Assembly (NCBI GenBank): GCA_044221805.1
Contig: JBGAOK010000137.1
Coordinates: 1-6,578 of the forward strand
Direction: 5' to 3'
From: Meridianimarinicoccus sp044221805
GTDB lineage: Bacteria; Pseudomonadota; Alphaproteobacteria; Rhodobacterales; Rhodobacteraceae
Length of the DNA: 6,578 nucleotides
The notes beneath the pieces are model-generated. The model did not search any database, was not told the origin of the DNA, and saw only the letters and a program-made list of their open reading frames with translations. Positions 6,224 to 6,578 of this stretch are shown here, piece after piece (position 1 is the first letter of the stretch; each line of letters opens with the position of its first letter). A program made the position numbers and the translations under genes.

Positions 6224-6578
6224 ATGAACGAGATGAAAGGTCAGACCGAGATCAAGGGCAAGGAGCGCTATCGCGCCGGCGTCCTGAAATACGCGCAGAT
6301 GGGGTATTGGGACGGCGACTACGAACCGAAGGACACCGATCTTCTGGCGCTGTTCCGGATCACCCCCCAGGAAGGCGTCGACCCGATCGAAGCGGCCGCG
6401 GCGGTGGCCGGGGAAAGCTCGACCGCCACCTGGACCGTGGTCTGGACCGACCGCCTGACCGCCTGCGACCAGTACCGCGCCAAGGCCTACAAAGTGCAGG
6501 AAGTGCCCAACAACCCGGGCCAGTACTTCTGCTACGTGGCCTATGACCTGATCCTGTTCGAGGAAGGCTCGATCGCCA
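6224..6578 (+). CDS. cbbL: RuBisCO large subunit, form I red-like (CbbL), 5' part only
   Basis: Carboxylates ribulose-1,5-bisphosphate to two 3-phosphoglycerates and works with CbbS as an L8S8 complex. Only 118 codons are present, covering the N-terminal domain, and the gene continues past the right edge without a stop. Visible family marks are KYAQMGYWDGDYEPKDTD (22-39), LALFRITPQEGVDP (41-54) and GESSTATWTVVWTDRLTACD (63-82). The last holds the active-site residues equivalent to spinach E60, T65 and W66, here E64, T69 and W70. NNPGQYFCYVAYDLILFEEG follows at 96-115. The STATWTVVWTDRLT wording and the N-terminal extension are typical of form IC and separate it from green-type form IA/IB and from form II (CbbM). 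AGGAGAGG at 6212-6219 overlaps the cbbA stop and supports this ATG. The catalytic lysines lie beyond the window, so their presence cannot be checked. Confidence 0.96.
   Translation, partial: MNEMKGQTEIKGKERYRAGVLKYAQMGYWDGDYEPKDTDLLALFRITPQEGVDPIEAAAAVAGESSTATWTVVWTDRLTACDQYRAKAYKVQEVPNNPGQYFCYVAYDLILFEEGSIA

Noticed and set aside
6166..6546. A 126-codon + strand frame across the cbbA/cbbL boundary
   Set aside because: It is a shadow frame with an Arg/Pro/Asp-rich translation. The true gene here is cbbL from 6224, which stays open to the window edge.

Overview
The window is one unbroken run of Calvin-Benson-Bassham (CBB, carbon fixation) genes on the + strand, in the order cbbF-cbbP-cbbT-cbbG-cbbA-cbbL. 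It encodes fructose-1,6-bisphosphatase, phosphoribulokinase, transketolase, glyceraldehyde-3-phosphate dehydrogenase, class II fructose-bisphosphate aldolase, and the start of the form I RuBisCO large subunit, which runs off the right edge. The DNA is very GC-rich. The RuBisCO N-terminus is of the red-like (form IC) type, and the phosphoribulokinase is 290 residues with the residue positions known from Rhodobacter sphaeroides. Together these point to an autotrophic alphaproteobacterium, most likely a Rhodobacter-like purple or facultatively autotrophic member of the Rhodobacterales. The exact genus is not resolved.

Layout: bases 1-38 are the end of an upstream leader with a strong Shine-Dalgarno (SD) sequence. 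The genes then follow with 12 nt (F-P), 10 nt (P-T), a 4-nt ATGA overlap (T-G), 63 nt as written or 28 nt in the restored frame (G-A), and 11 nt (A-L). There is no room for internal promoters or terminators between genes, so this reads as a single transcript. No RNA gene, insertion sequence, CRISPR or phage feature is seen, and no gap exceeds 63 nt.

Together the genes cover the regenerative half of the cycle plus carboxylation. CbbG reduces 1,3-bisphosphoglycerate, CbbA and CbbF make and dephosphorylate the bisphosphate sugars, CbbT rearranges carbon skeletons, CbbP makes ribulose-1,5-bisphosphate, and CbbL fixes CO2. cbbS, and probably cbbX, would be expected just past the right edge. Phosphoglycerate kinase, triose-phosphate isomerase, ribulose-phosphate epimerase and the regulator CbbR are not in the window.

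The one real anomaly is an exact 140-bp head-to-tail duplication at the 3' end of cbbG (4811-4950 and 4951-5090). Because 140 is not a multiple of three, the second copy is read out of frame. The last four native residues of the dehydrogenase are replaced by 39 basic, Thr/Ser/Arg-rich residues, and the stop codon moves upstream to 5067-5069. The repeat is perfect and has no microhomology at its edges, so an assembly error must be excluded before a biological reading is given. I see no evidence of a previously undescribed system.
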